From NCBI GenBank assembly GCA_025934375.1, contig JAICYD010000025.1, positions 1 to 61,981 of the forward strand: a stretch of 61,981 bases of DNA, in the 5' to 3' direction. The translations under genes and the position numbers were made by a program. This document shows, piece after piece, positions 19,490-27,698 of this stretch (position 1 is its first letter; each line of letters begins with the position of its first letter). Origin of the DNA: Streptosporangiaceae bacterium (lineage in GTDB: Bacteria > Actinomycetota > Actinomycetes > Streptosporangiales > Streptosporangiaceae). Under the pieces are notes generated by a model that was not told the origin of the DNA, searched no databases, and worked only from the letters and a program-made list of their open reading frames with translations.

Positions 19490-21039
19490 CTCAGCCCAAC
19501 GAGCCCGCGGCGCCCGCCATCCGTGTCCCCGACGAGGGCAGGTGGGTGGACGCGGGCTGGGACGACGCGGACGAGGGCGCGTTCGACGGCCTCGATGACG
19601 AGGACTTCCACGACGGTGACGGCGATTTCGCCGACGAGCCCGAGGATCGCGCCAGCCTTGCCGAAGGGGCGGGCGCAGCCGGGCCGGTTCCCGGCTTCGT
19701 GGACACCCCGGCCGGGCAGCCGGTCCTGGCGGTGGTCGGCCGGCCGAACGTCGGCAAGTCCACCCTGGTGAATCGTATCCTCGGCAGCCGCCAGGCGGTC
19801 GTGCAGGATGTTCCCGGCGTGACCAGGGACCGGGTCGCGTACGACGCGACCTGGCGCGGCCGGACGTTCACGGTAGTGGACACCGGCGGCTGGGAGGCGC
19901 GCGCGCGGGGCCTGTCGGCGCAGATCGCCGAGCAGGCGAAGATGGCCGTCGAGCTCGCCGACGCGGTGCTGTTCGTGGTGGACGCGCGGGTCGGCGCCAC
20001 CGATGAGGATGAGGCGGTCGCCCGGGTGCTGCGCCGGGCCGGGAAGCCGGTCATCCTCGCGGCCAACAAGGTCGACGACGCCAAGAGCGAGTCCGACGCG
20101 ATGTCACTGTGGTCGCTGGGCCTCGGCGAGCCGTTCGCGGTCAGCGCCCTGCACGGGCGGGGCAGCGGTGACCTGCTCGACCTAGTGCTCGACGCGCTGC
20201 CGGAGGCGCCGCCGCAGCGGTTCGGCATCGCGGGCGGCCCGCGTCGCGTCGCTCTGATCGGCCGGCCGAACGTCGGGAAGTCCAGCCTGCTGAACAAGCT
20301 CGCCGGGGAGAACCGCGCCCTCGTCTCGCCAATGGCGGGCACCACCCGCGACCCCGTCGACGAGGTCATCGAACTGGGCGGCAAGCCGTGGCGGTTCGTG
20401 GACACCGCCGGGATCAAGCGCCGGTTCCGGGAGAGCCAGGGCGCCGACTACTACTCGGCGCTGCGCACGTCCTCCGCTCTGGACCGGGCCGAGGTCGCGG
20501 TCGTGCTGATCGACGCGTCCGAGCCGCTCACCGATCAGGACCTGCGCATCTTGACCATGGTGATCGAGGCGGGCCGGGCGCTCGTCATCGCCTACAACAA
20601 GTGGGACCTCACCGACGAGGAGCGCCGCCACTACCTGGAGCGGGAGATCGAGCGGGCGCTGTATTCGGCCCGCTGGGCGCCCCGGGTCAACATCTCCGCC
20701 GAGACCGGGCGCAACGTCGCCAAGCTGGTGCCCGCGCTGGAGATGGCGCTGGAGAGCTGGGACCGGCGGGTGTCCACCGGTCAGCTGAACGCCTGGATCA
20801 CCCGGCTCGTGCAGGCGACCCCGCCGCCGATGCGGGGCGGCCGCCAGCCCAAGATCTTGTTCGCGACCCAGGCCGGGACGAGGCCGCCGCATATCGTGCT
20901 GTTCACCTCCGGCTTCCTGGAGGAGACCTACCGGCGGTTCATCGAGCGGAGCCTGCGCGAGGAGTTCGGCTTCGAGGGCACCCCGGTGAAGGTGACGATG
21001 CGCATCCGCGAGAAGAAGAAGTCCGGCGCCCGCCGCTAG
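19486..21039 (+). CDS. der: ribosome assembly GTPase Der (EngA)
   Basis: Der matures the 50S subunit. Two tandem GTPase domains are visible: G1 [14 protein letters not shown] and G3 DTGGWE in the first, G1 [15 protein letters not shown]3 DTAGIK and G4 YNKWD in the second, followed by the KH-like C-terminal domain ([35 protein letters not shown]). At 517 residues it is longer than the E. coli protein because of an acidic N-terminal extension of about 75 residues ([20 protein letters not shown]), usual in actinobacteria. It is translationally coupled to cmk. Confidence 0.95.
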   Translation: MTQPNEPAAPAIRVPDEGRWVDAGWDDADEGAFDGLDDEDFHDGDGDFADEPEDRASLAEGAGAAGPVPGFVDTPAGQPVLAVVGRPNVGKSTLVNRILGSRQAVVQDVPGVTRDRVAYDATWRGRTFTVVDTGGWEARARGLSAQIAEQAKMAVELADAVLFVVDARVGATDEDEAVARVLRRAGKPVILAANKVDDAKSESDAMSLWSLGLGEPFAVSALHGRGSGDLLDLVLDALPEAPPQRFGIAGGPRRVALIGRPNVGKSSLLNKLAGENRALVSPMAGTTRDPVDEVIELGGKPWRFVDTAGIKRRFRESQGADYYSALRTSSALDRAEVAVVLIDASEPLTDQDLRILTMVIEAGRALVIAYNKWDLTDEERRHYLEREIERALYSARWAPRVNISAETGRNVAKLVPALEMALESWDRRVSTGQLNAWITRLVQATPPPMRGGRQPKILFATQAGTRPPHIVLFTSGFLEETYRRFIERSLREEFGFEGTPVKVTMRIREKKKSGARR

Positions 21040-21089
21040 CGGCATCCCATCAGGCGGGGGGCGCGGGCTCGTTGGGCATAATCGGTTGG

Positions 21090-22391
21090 ATGCTGCCCGC
21101 AGAGAAACTCGCTGAGTTGGACCGGGGGCGCGTCTGGCACCCGTATGCTCCGATGCCGGGGACGATCGCGCCGCTGCCGGTGGCCTCCGCGTCCGGGGTG
21201 CGGCTGCGGCTCGCCTCCGGCGAGGAGCTCATCGACGGGATGTCGTCGTGGTGGGCGGCGATCCACGGGTACGCGCATCCCGTCCTGGACGCGGCCGCGC
21301 GGGACCAACTGCGCCGGATGAGCCACGTGATGTTCGGCGGGCTGACCCACGAGCCGGCGGTGACGCTGTGCGACCGGCTCGCCGCGCTGGCCCCGGAGGG
21401 GCTGGAGCACGTGTTCTTGTGCGACTCCGGCTCGGTGTCGGTCGAGGTCGCGGTGAAGATGTGCCTGCAGTACTGGAGGTCGGCCGGCCGCCCGGCCAAG
21501 CGGCGGCTGCTGACCTGGCGCGGCGGGTACCACGGGGACACGTTCATGGCGATGTCGGTATGCGATCCCGACGGCGGCATGCACCGCATGTGGGCCGGGG
21601 CCCTGCCCCGCCAGGTGTTCGCCGGCCTGCCTCCCGCGGGCTTCGCGGCGGGCGTCGACCCGGCCTACGATCGGTCCTTGCGCGACCTCATCGCGGCCCA
21701 CGCGGATGAGCTCGCGGCCGTGATCGTGGAGCCCGTCGTCCAGGGCGCGGGCGGGATGCGCTTCCATGACCCTGGCTACCTGAGGGTACTGCGGGAGGCC
21801 TGCGACGAGCACGGGGTGCTGCTCGTCTTCGATGAGATCGCGACCGGGTTCGGCCGGACCGGGGCCATGTTCGCGGCCGGGCACGCCGGGGTCTCGCCGG
21901 ACGTGATGTGCGTCGGCAAGGCCCTGACCGGCGGGTACCTGTCCCTGGCGGCGGCGCTGTGCAGCGCGGAGGTAGCGGCCGGGATCAGCCGGGGCGAACT
22001 GCCTGTCCTGGCGCACGGGCCGACGTTCATGGGGAACCCGCTGGCCTGCGCGGTGGCCAACGCCTCACTGGACGTGCTCCTTGACCCCGCGGCGTACCCG
22101 GACGGGTGGCGGGCCGCGGTCGGCCGGATCGAGGGGAGACTGCGGGCAGGCCTGGCCCCCGTGGCAGGCCTGTCCGCAGTGAACGACGTCCGGGTCCTCG
22201 GGGCGATCGGCGTCATTCAGCTCAGGCACGAGGTCGACATCGCGGCGGCCACCGCGGCCTCGGTACGGGCCGGGGTATGGCTACGGCCGTTCCGCGACCT
22301 GGTGTACACGATGCCGCCCTACGTCACCAGCGACGATGACCTCGCGATGATCTGCGCCGGCGTCATGGCGGCCGTCCGTGCCGTCAGCTAG
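21090..22391 (+). CDS. bioA: adenosylmethionine-8-amino-7-oxononanoate aminotransferase
   Basis: BioA uses S-adenosylmethionine as amino donor to make 7,8-diaminopelargonate in biotin synthesis; it is a PLP class III aminotransferase. Landmarks: VWHPYAPM near the N-terminus, [19 protein letters not shown]-type PLP-phosphate site ([13 protein letters not shown]), [18 protein letters not shown], the Asp of [12 protein letters not shown] and the Schiff-base Lys in [15 protein letters not shown]. The length is 433. ATG 21090 gives the family N-terminus; no clear Shine-Dalgarno. No bioF, bioD or bioB is in the window, so it is an isolated biotin gene. Confidence 0.92.
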   Translation: MLPAEKLAELDRGRVWHPYAPMPGTIAPLPVASASGVRLRLASGEELIDGMSSWWAAIHGYAHPVLDAAARDQLRRMSHVMFGGLTHEPAVTLCDRLAALAPEGLEHVFLCDSGSVSVEVAVKMCLQYWRSAGRPAKRRLLTWRGGYHGDTFMAMSVCDPDGGMHRMWAGALPRQVFAGLPPAGFAAGVDPAYDRSLRDLIAAHADELAAVIVEPVVQGAGGMRFHDPGYLRVLREACDEHGVLLVFDEIATGFGRTGAMFAAGHAGVSPDVMCVGKALTGGYLSLAAALCSAEVAAGISRGELPVLAHGPTFMGNPLACAVANASLDVLLDPAAYPDGWRAAVGRIEGRLRAGLAPVAGLSAVNDVRVLGAIGVIQLRHEVDIAAATAASVRAGVWLRPFRDLVYTMPPYVTSDDDLAMICAGVMAAVRAVS

Positions 22392-22605
22392 GTGGAACCA
22401 GGCCGTCGTGCTCGCCGGGTTCCGCGGGTGCCCCATCCGGAAGGCCGCTGCCTCGGGCGCGTGATACCTGGTCCGGCTTCCCCGCCACGGTGATCGACCC
22501 GAGGATCGCCCCGCGAGACTTCGGGCTGGGCGGCCGCTGGCGGCCGCCAGCGGTGTTATCCATCTCCAGAAGCCTTCCATTGTCCGCAGATGGACAGATG
22601 ACAAT
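22392..22605. other. non-coding region after bioA with a 20-bp perfect palindrome
   Basis: No gene is supported. The clearest element is CCGCTGGCGGCCGCCAGCGG at 22534-22553, a perfect 20-bp palindrome that could be a terminator stem or protein site. A minus-strand frame across 22281-22604 overlaps bioA and shows no family resemblance. Confidence 0.5.
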
Positions 22606-22632
22606 TACGGGCCGGCTCCCAGCCGGCCCGTA
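22606..22632. terminator. perfect 12-bp hairpin downstream of bioA
   Basis: TACGGGCCGGCT (22606-22617) and its exact complement (22621-22632) are separated by CCC. It lies at the left edge of the TATACCTA repeat island and may insulate it from bioA transcription. Confidence 0.6.
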
Positions 22633-22634
22633 TC

Positions 22635-22692
22635 TATACCTATAACACCCGTACGGCTTATACCTACGTGCTATACCTAGGTTTTATACCTA
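22635..22692. repeat. four TATACCTA direct repeats in an AT-rich island
   Basis: TATACCTA occurs at 22635, 22659, 22672 and 22685. The last three are spaced exactly 13 bp apart, and the last two extend to TATACCTAG. The local composition is far richer in A/T than the surroundings. This looks like an array of protein-binding sites, possibly for the XRE regulator encoded 290 bp downstream, or iterons of a lost element. Confidence 0.75.
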
Positions 22693-22981
22693 GAACACGC
22701 GTCCGTATTTGTCTGGTTAGGATCGGTAGGTCATTCATGTCGGACACTAGTCCTCGTCTCAATAAGATGATGGTGCGCAAGCCCGTCCGGCGCAAGTGCG
22801 TGAGGGAAAACTTGGCAATGAAATCGCGGATGGGATTTCATGGGACCGGTTCGCGCTGTATCGTACTGCTTGTCGAAGCTGGCGGGGGCACAGCTCGCGG
22901 GGGCATGGACGGCCGTTGCGCGGCCGCCTTGGCTCCTGCGCATGCCTGCGCTATCAGCGTTAGGTGAGGGAGGTGGACGCC
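22693..22981 (+). other. atypical region between repeat island and XRE gene
   Basis: About 290 bp with lower G+C than its neighbours in the first half. A short frame from ATG 22737 is open to 22967 but has no good ribosome-binding site and no third-position G/C bias, so I do not call it. The right end holds GGGAGG (22967-22972) for the XRE gene. Confidence 0.4.
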
Positions 22982-23833
22982 ATGACCACCGGGCCAACTG
23001 TTCGCAGGCGGCGGCTCGGCAGCGAACTTCGCAAGCTGCGAGACGCCAGCGGGATGAAGCTCGAAGAAGTAGCAGCGGAGCTGGGCGTCGCGCCATCCAC
23101 GTTGTCGCGCATCGAGACGGGGAAGGCGCCGACCAAGTCCGCTTACCTGAGCCAGATGCTCGAGATGTACGGGGTGACCGACCCGGCGCAGCGGCAGGTG
23201 CTCGTCGACATGGCCCGGGAGGGGCATCGCAAGGGCTGGTGGGCCGCCTATGATGACGTGCTGCCCAGCGGCTTTGACATCTTCGTCGGCTTGGAGGCGG
23301 AGACCACCGGGATTCGCAGCTACGAGAACTCGGTGGTGTACGGCCTGCTGCAGACGCAGGACTACGCCCGCGCCGTCCTGCGGGAGCTGCTGCCCAGGCA
23401 CACCGCCGAGCAGATCGAACGGCAGGTAGACCTGCGGATGGCACGGCAGCGCCGGCTGGACGAGGAGCCGGCGCTGGACCTGTGGGTGATCCACGACGAG
23501 GCCGTGATCCGCCGCGCGGTGGGCGGCGCCGCGGTGATGCGCGGCCAGCTCACCCGGCTGCTGGAGGTCGGGGCCCGGCCCGGCATGACGCTACAGGTGC
23601 TGCCGTTCGAAAGCGGCGCCCACGCGGGCATGCGAGGGCCGTTCAGCATCCTGGAGTTCCCCGATCGCACCGATTCCCGCATTGCCCACGTGGAGTCGAT
23701 GGGGGGCTTCATCTACATGGAGAAGGATCGCGAGGTCCGCACCTGCTCGGATGCCTTTGACCGGCTCCGGGCGGCGGCCCTGGCACCGGGCGCCTCCACG
23801 GACCTGATCGCCACGGTAAGGGCGAACCTATGA
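22982..23833 (+). CDS. XRE-family regulator with DUF5753 domain (pair 1)
   Basis: A 283-residue regulator. The N-terminal helix-turn-helix is clear (LGSELRKLRDASGMKLEEVAAELGVAPSTLSRIETGKAPT), and the rest is a DUF5753 ligand/partner domain (YENSVVYGLLQTQDYARAVL, RQRRLDEEPALDLWVIHDEAVIRR, LQVLPFESGAHAGMRGPFSILEF). Proteins of this type, with a DUF397 partner gene, are numerous in streptomycetes and relatives and include the developmental regulator WhiJ. ATG 22982 is preferred over GTG 22964 because GGGAGG lies 9 nt upstream. The DUF397 gene follows on the same strand after 124 bp. Confidence 0.88.
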   Translation: MTTGPTVRRRRLGSELRKLRDASGMKLEEVAAELGVAPSTLSRIETGKAPTKSAYLSQMLEMYGVTDPAQRQVLVDMAREGHRKGWWAAYDDVLPSGFDIFVGLEAETTGIRSYENSVVYGLLQTQDYARAVLRELLPRHTAEQIERQVDLRMARQRRLDEEPALDLWVIHDEAVIRRAVGGAAVMRGQLTRLLEVGARPGMTLQVLPFESGAHAGMRGPFSILEFPDRTDSRIAHVESMGGFIYMEKDREVRTCSDAFDRLRAAALAPGASTDLIATVRANL

Positions 23834-23957
23834 GGGGCAGGGCTGTGCGGGGCGCTCCGGCTAAGCGCGCGGCGGCACCGGCCATCGGCCGTCGCGGCAC
23901 GGCGGCCGATGGCCGCCGTGCAGGGGGAAGATGGGTCAATCACTGGAAGGGGAAACA

Positions 23958-24167
23958 ATGGAAGCCGATCTGAGCGACTTGCGCTGGTTCAAGAGCAGTG
24001 CCAGCGCCGTGGGCAACTGCGTGGAGGTCGCGCACTTGCCTGGTGGAGGCGTTGCGCTGCGTGACTCCAAGGACCGTGGCAAGGCTGCTCACGTCTACAC
24101 GCGCACCGAGTGGGAGGCGTTCTTGGCGGGGGCCAAGAACGGCGAGTTCGACCCCCCGCGCCTGTAG
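23958..24167 (+). CDS. DUF397 protein (pair 1)
   Basis: A 69-residue DUF397 protein: LRWFKSSASAVGNCVEVAHLP, then VALRDSKDRG and the C-terminal FTxxEWEAFLAGAKNGEFD-type end (YTRTEWEAFLAGAKNGEFD). It is the usual partner of the XRE/DUF5753 regulator upstream, thought to modulate its DNA binding. ATG 23958 follows GGAAGGGG. The gene ends 80 bp before a very strong terminator. Confidence 0.85.
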   Translation: MEADLSDLRWFKSSASAVGNCVEVAHLPGGGVALRDSKDRGKAAHVYTRTEWEAFLAGAKNGEFDPPRL

Positions 24168-24247
24168 GCGCAGTGTTACCCGTCCCACCAACCGCGGTAC
24201 TTGCCGCGGCGGACCCGGCCCCCGCATCAAGCCAGCCGGGGGGAGAG

Positions 24248-24290
24248 AAACGACGGGCTCCCGCGAAGGTTCGCGGGAGCCCGTCGTTTT
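24248..24290. terminator. 20-bp perfect hairpin between two convergent DUF397 genes
   Basis: Arms 24248-24267 and 24270-24289 match perfectly around GG, with A-rich left and T-rich right borders (AAA..., ...GTTTT), so it can act as an intrinsic terminator in both directions. Confidence 0.92.
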
Positions 24291-24362
24291 GTCTAGTGAG
24301 CAGAGCCTGGCGCGCGGGGCCTGGTGACCAGAGCCGGGTGAGCCTGATCGGCAGGGGCCTGG

Positions 24363-24590
24363 CTAGCCGAATTCGCCGTCCTTGGCTCCGCCGACGAAGG
24401 CTTCCCACTCTCGCTCTGTGAACACTAGGGCTGGCCCGGACGGATACCGAGAGTTACGGACAGCCACCTGGCCGTCGTCGAGGCAGGCCACCTCGACGCA
24501 ATTGCCGCCGGTCGGACCGCTGCGGCTGCTCTTTACCCAGCGGGCGTCGGCTAGCTCGGTCGCCGCCATGCCGTTGCTCGCGTTACTCAT
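24363..24590 (-). CDS. DUF397 protein (pair 2)
   Basis: A 75-residue DUF397 protein: ARWVKSSRSGPTGGNCVEVACL, VAVRNSRYPSGPALVFT, REWEAFVGGAKDGEFG. It is similar in plan to the DUF397 on the other side of the terminator but clearly diverged. ATG 24590 overlaps the end of the XRE gene by 8 bp, so the two are translationally coupled. Confidence 0.87.
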   Translation of the reverse strand: MSNASNGMAATELADARWVKSSRSGPTGGNCVEVACLDDGQVAVRNSRYPSGPALVFTEREWEAFVGGAKDGEFG

Positions 24591-25446
24591 CGTGCACCTC
24601 TTCCAGTTCCCTGATGACCTCGTCGATGATCTCCGGAGTCCGCTGCGGCACGGATGCCGCCAGGCACAGGCGTTCCATGGCGAGCATGTAGCGATCCACT
24701 TCGGCCTGCTTGTCCAGGTAGAGGGCGCTGGTCAGGTTCTCCACGTAGATGACGTCCGGCAGGTCGCGCTCGGCGAACCGCAAGATGCTGAAACCGCCCG
24801 GTGCCGCGTGGCCGCCCACCCCGTACGGGATGACCTGCAGGGTCAGCGCCCGGGAGACGCACAGTTGCCGCAGGTACTTCAGCTGGGCGACCTGGACCGC
24901 GGCGGTGGCCACCGGTCGGCGCAGCGCCGACTCATCGACGATGACCCACAGCTTCAGCCGGCCCTCGCGGAACCGGCGCTGTCGCTCCTTGCGCACGATG
25001 ACATGGCGCTCGCGCTCCTCGACCGGGAAGTCGCCCAGCGCGATCACCGCCGCGGCGTAGTCCTCGACCTGCAGCAGGCCGGGGATGAACTGCGGCTCGT
25101 AGACCCGGATGAAGCGCGCGGCCTCCTCCATGCCGACGTAGGCGTGGAACCACTCGGGCAGGATGTCGTGGTAGCGGTGCCACCAGCCCGGCCGGTTCGC
25201 CTGCTCGGCCAGCGCCAGCAGTTGCTCACGCTCATCGGCGGGGACGCCGTACAGGGTCAGCAGGTCAAGGACGTCAATCTCCCTGATCGCGTTGCGCCCC
25301 AGCTCCATGCGGCTGATCTTGGACTCCGAGGCGCGGATGGCGGTAGCCGCCTGCCGCGCGGTGATCCCCCTGGCCTCCCGCAGGCGGCGCAAGTGAGTGC
25401 CGAGCAGGATGCGCAGGACCGTGGGCCCCTCGGAAGAGTCAGGCAC
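24583..25446 (-). CDS. XRE-family regulator with DUF5753 domain (pair 2)
   Basis: A regulator of the same family as pair 1: helix-turn-helix LGTHLRRLREARGITARQAATAIRASESKISRMELGRN, then DUF5753 (EPQFIPGLLQVEDYAAAVI, ERQRRFREGRLKLWVIVDESALRR, LQVIPYGVGGHAAPGGFSILRF). GTG 25446 gives PDSSEGPTVLRILLG, the usual N-terminus in this subfamily, and is preceded by AGGAGG at good spacing; longer frames up to 25512 are possible. It differs from pair 1 in the recognition helix (RASESKISRME versus APSTLSRIETG), so it probably binds another site. The mirrored arrangement suggests an old inverted duplication or independent acquisitions. Confidence 0.86.
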   Translation of the reverse strand: MPDSSEGPTVLRILLGTHLRRLREARGITARQAATAIRASESKISRMELGRNAIREIDVLDLLTLYGVPADEREQLLALAEQANRPGWWHRYHDILPEWFHAYVGMEEAARFIRVYEPQFIPGLLQVEDYAAAVIALGDFPVEERERHVIVRKERQRRFREGRLKLWVIVDESALRRPVATAAVQVAQLKYLRQLCVSRALTLQVIPYGVGGHAAPGGFSILRFAERDLPDVIYVENLTSALYLDKQAEVDRYMLAMERLCLAASVPQRTPEIIDEVIRELEEVHDE

Positions 25447-25642
25447 GATGGCCAACCTCCTCATTCCCGTCACCGGGTGTCTGGGTAAATGCCATCTGTA
25501 GTTTTCACGCAATTGCGCGGAGTTACCTCCGCGTGCACGAGCTAGTCGGGCACTGCATTGGCGTCCGCTCCATGCACTTGCTTGGTGTCAACTCAGCGAC
25601 ACCCCGCCCGGGGCCGGACAACGCGGGCATCTTCAGGACTCA

Positions 25643-25664
25643 TGATATCCCATATGCGATATCA
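25643..25664. promoter_or_regulatory. 22-bp near-perfect palindrome (TGATATC half-sites)
   Basis: TGATATC at 25643-25649 and GATATCA at 25658-25664 flank a CATATG-containing centre. Only one of eleven pairs fails. It is typical of an operator for a dimeric repressor; no adjacent intact gene explains it. Confidence 0.55.
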
Positions 25665-25922
25665 CGGCACCTGTCAAACTACCCATTTTACGAGGCTCAG
25701 CCGCGGCCTCGCCCAAGGCGCGTGGCGGGCCGCCAGTCCCCGTGCCGTCCCCCGGCACTGCTCCCCGCCCCCGGGCCACGCTGGCATCCGGCGCCCGGCG
25801 CCCGGCGGGCGCCCCTGGCCAGGCAGCCGGCCCGCGGCGGGCTGGCCCGGCAGCGACGCCCGCTGAATAGACGGCGCTCTATCGCATGGAATTGCGTACA
25901 GGCGTCCGGCACGCACGCCCTT

Positions 25923-25948
25923 GAATTACTCATTAATTCACGTGAATT
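25923..25948. promoter_or_regulatory. overlapping palindromes, parS-core-like (TTCACGTGAA)
   Basis: AATTCACGTGAATT (25935-25948) is a perfect 14-bp palindrome whose central ten bases equal the core of the ParB site parS (GTTTCACGTGAAAC). It overlaps GAATTA-5-TAATTC (25923-25939). It could be a degenerate parS, or simply an operator upstream of the decayed reductase gene. Confidence 0.4.
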
Positions 25949-26061
25949 TCGCGTTTCCGGCCTGGGCAACGCAATGATAACAGGCGACGATCGCGGACGT
26001 GATCGCGTCGCGCGGGAACGAAGACCGGCGTAGCGCCATAAGTCCGGCATTCCGCGCGGCG

Positions 26062-26067
26062 TATGAT
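26062..26067 (+). promoter_or_regulatory. -10 element (TATGAT) before the reductase pseudogene
   Basis: TANNNT hexamer 7 nt before ATG 26075, the codon that gives the family N-terminus (MRYLPLGNSGL). It marks a leaderless promoter left on the decayed gene. Confidence 0.5.
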
Positions 26068-26074
26068 GCCTGTC

Positions 26075-26690
26075 ATGCGATACCTACCCCTTGGTAACTC
26101 CGGCTTGCTCGTCTCGGTAATCGGCCTCGGCTGCAACAATTTCGGCGGCCGGATCGACGTACGGCAGGCTCGCCCGGTGGTGGACGCCGCGATCGACGCC
26201 GGGATCACCTTCTTCGACACCGCGGAGATGTACGGCACGAATGGCGGCTCGGAGCTCGCGCTCGGCGAGATCCTGCACGGCCGTCGCGACAAGGTCGTGC
26301 TGGCGACCAAGTTCGGTCACCAGGCGGTGGACATGGGGTACGGGCCCGCCGCGCCCTATTTCCCGCTCGCCAACGGGATGCTGACGGGGAAGGTGCGGCG
26401 CGGACAGGCCCCGCCGGCGGGAACCCGGATCGCCGCCCGGACCGCGTTGATCACCGATGAGAAGCTGGACAAGGTCGAGGCGCTGATCGGCTGGGGAGCC
26501 GAGCGAGGCGTCAGCCTGCTGGAGATCGCGATCGGCGGGCTGGCCGCCCAGCCCGGCTGCGCCTCGGTCATCGCGGGCGCGACGACCGCCGAGCAGGTCG
26601 CGGCCAACGCGGCCGCGGGAAACTGGGCCGACGCCGGAGGAACTGGAGCAGATCGACAAGATCGTGCCCCCTGCGGCCGCGCCCCGGTAG
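26075..26690 (+). pseudogene. aldo/keto reductase, decayed (internal deletion and frameshift)
   Basis: The N-terminal third is a normal aldo/keto reductase (RYLPLGNSGLLVSVIGLGCNNF; catalytic Asp and Tyr in FFDTAEMYG; catalytic Lys in ATKFG). It then jumps from VDMGYGPAAP straight to YFPLANGMLTGKVRRG, skipping roughly 130 residues that should include the catalytic His (LHxPD) and the TIM-barrel middle. Near the 3' end the frame is also wrong: after AANAAAGNW the expected ending EELEQIDKIV...P is encoded in another frame and stops at TAG 26688-26690. Two independent lesions make it non-functional. In the original frame it stays open to 26785, over the convergent protease gene. Confidence 0.8.
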
Positions 26691-26718
26691 CGTCGCCAGG
26701 CGTAGCGAGGGCCGGCGC

Positions 26719-27603
26719 CTACCTCCCGGACGGTATGGCGGTCTGGTACAAGGTCACGACGTTGGGGCCGAACACCGCCGCGTAGGACACCGCGTCGGTG
26801 TCGCCGCCTTGCTCATAGCCGCCGATGACGCCGATCACGGTGCCCAGGCCGGACTTGGGGTCCACGTCGGTCAGGAACGGGCCGCCGCTCGTCCCGTTGC
26901 GGTAGCCGCCGCAGTCGAACTCCCGCTGGGTAGCGGTGAACGCGTGCGCCCAGTTCACGCACCAGACGGGCTGGTCGGCGTCCTGGGGGTAGCCGATAAC
27001 CTGGACCAGCGCGGGCGTGGTGTCATCGGCATCGGGGCCGTCGAAGGTCGCCATGGCCTCCGAGCCGGTCACGTTCTCGATGGGCACGCCGGCCGTCCGG
27101 CCAAGCTGAAGGAAGGCCACGTCATCGTCGGGATCCTGGGCGGACTGCCAGGCCGCGTCGGTGTACACGCGGGTAACCTGCCATGTCCCGTAGGGTGCCT
27201 GGCCGTCGTGGAACCCGGGGACGAACACCATCGAGGACCCGTGGCCGTTGACGCAGTGCGCCGCCGTCACCGCCAGGTCGCCCGTCGGGCTGTGCACGAC
27301 GCTGGCGGTGCAGAAGTGCCTGCCGCCCGCGGGGAACAGCGCGCCCACGGCCGCGACGCCCGTGAAGGCCCGGCCGGCGGGCGAGGCCTGGACGGCCGGG
27401 GAGGCACTGCCGGCGGAGGACGGGCCGGCCGGGGACGCGGGGCCGGCGGGGGTGGAGGCGCGCGCTCGCGGGGCGGCCTCGTCGGTGGCGCCGCCCGCCG
27501 TCGGGATGGCGAGGGCGACCAGGCCGGCGCCGGCCAGCAAGGCGCCACCAGCCCAGGCCAGATGACGGCCTGGCACCCGGAGCGGACGAGTCCGCAGTCC
27601 CAT
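26719..27603 (-). CDS. secreted trypsin-like serine protease
   Basis: A 294-residue secreted protein. An N-terminal signal/anchor (residues ~16-38, AWAGGALLAGAGLVALAIP) is followed by a Pro/Ala/Ser-rich spacer and a chymotrypsin-fold domain with His in VTAAHCVNG, Asp in DDDVAFLQL and the Ser in GTSGGPF. Four cysteines (FCTAS, AHC, WCVNW, FDCGG) could form disulfides. ATG 27603 is chosen because GGAGGAG lies just upstream; longer frames lack this. The substrate is unknown. It is convergent with the reductase pseudogene. Confidence 0.85.
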   Translation of the reverse strand: MGLRTRPLRVPGRHLAWAGGALLAGAGLVALAIPTAGGATDEAAPRARASTPAGPASPAGPSSAGSASPAVQASPAGRAFTGVAAVGALFPAGGRHFCTASVVHSPTGDLAVTAAHCVNGHGSSMVFVPGFHDGQAPYGTWQVTRVYTDAAWQSAQDPDDDVAFLQLGRTAGVPIENVTGSEAMATFDGPDADDTTPALVQVIGYPQDADQPVWCVNWAHAFTATQREFDCGGYRNGTSGGPFLTDVDPKSGLGTVIGVIGGYEQGGDTDAVSYAAVFGPNVVTLYQTAIPSGR

Positions 27604-27698
27604 CCGCTCCTCCGTCCGTCTCGCCGTGGCCTGGCCGGCCGTTGCCACCGCCCCGCAGGCGCTGATACTCAAATGTTATACAAGTTCGATGAGGGTGG

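Larger units (their letters stand above)
25447..26061. other. 615-bp non-coding region with operator-like palindromes
   Basis: No gene is convincing. The centre (25700-25870) is G/C-only-biased with no codon structure, while the flanks are AT-rich and carry palindromes (see 25643-25664 and 25923-25948). The longest plus-strand frame (25533-26033) is arginine/proline-rich with no family resemblance. Confidence 0.5.

Noticed and set aside
22281..22604. Minus-strand frame downstream of bioA
   Set aside because: Overlaps the bioA end, has no ribosome-binding site or codon bias of its own.
22737..22967. Short plus-strand frame before the XRE gene (MSDTSPRLNKMMVRKP...)
   Set aside because: Weak ribosome-binding site, no third-position bias, no recognised family; left as non-coding.
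24382..25488. Plus-strand frame of 368 codons opposite the pair 2 XRE and DUF397 genes
   Set aside because: Complement of clearly recognisable minus-strand genes.
25533..26033. Plus-strand frame in the 615-bp gap
   Set aside because: Composition switches from Arg/Pro-rich to random; no start signal; the palindromes it contains look regulatory.
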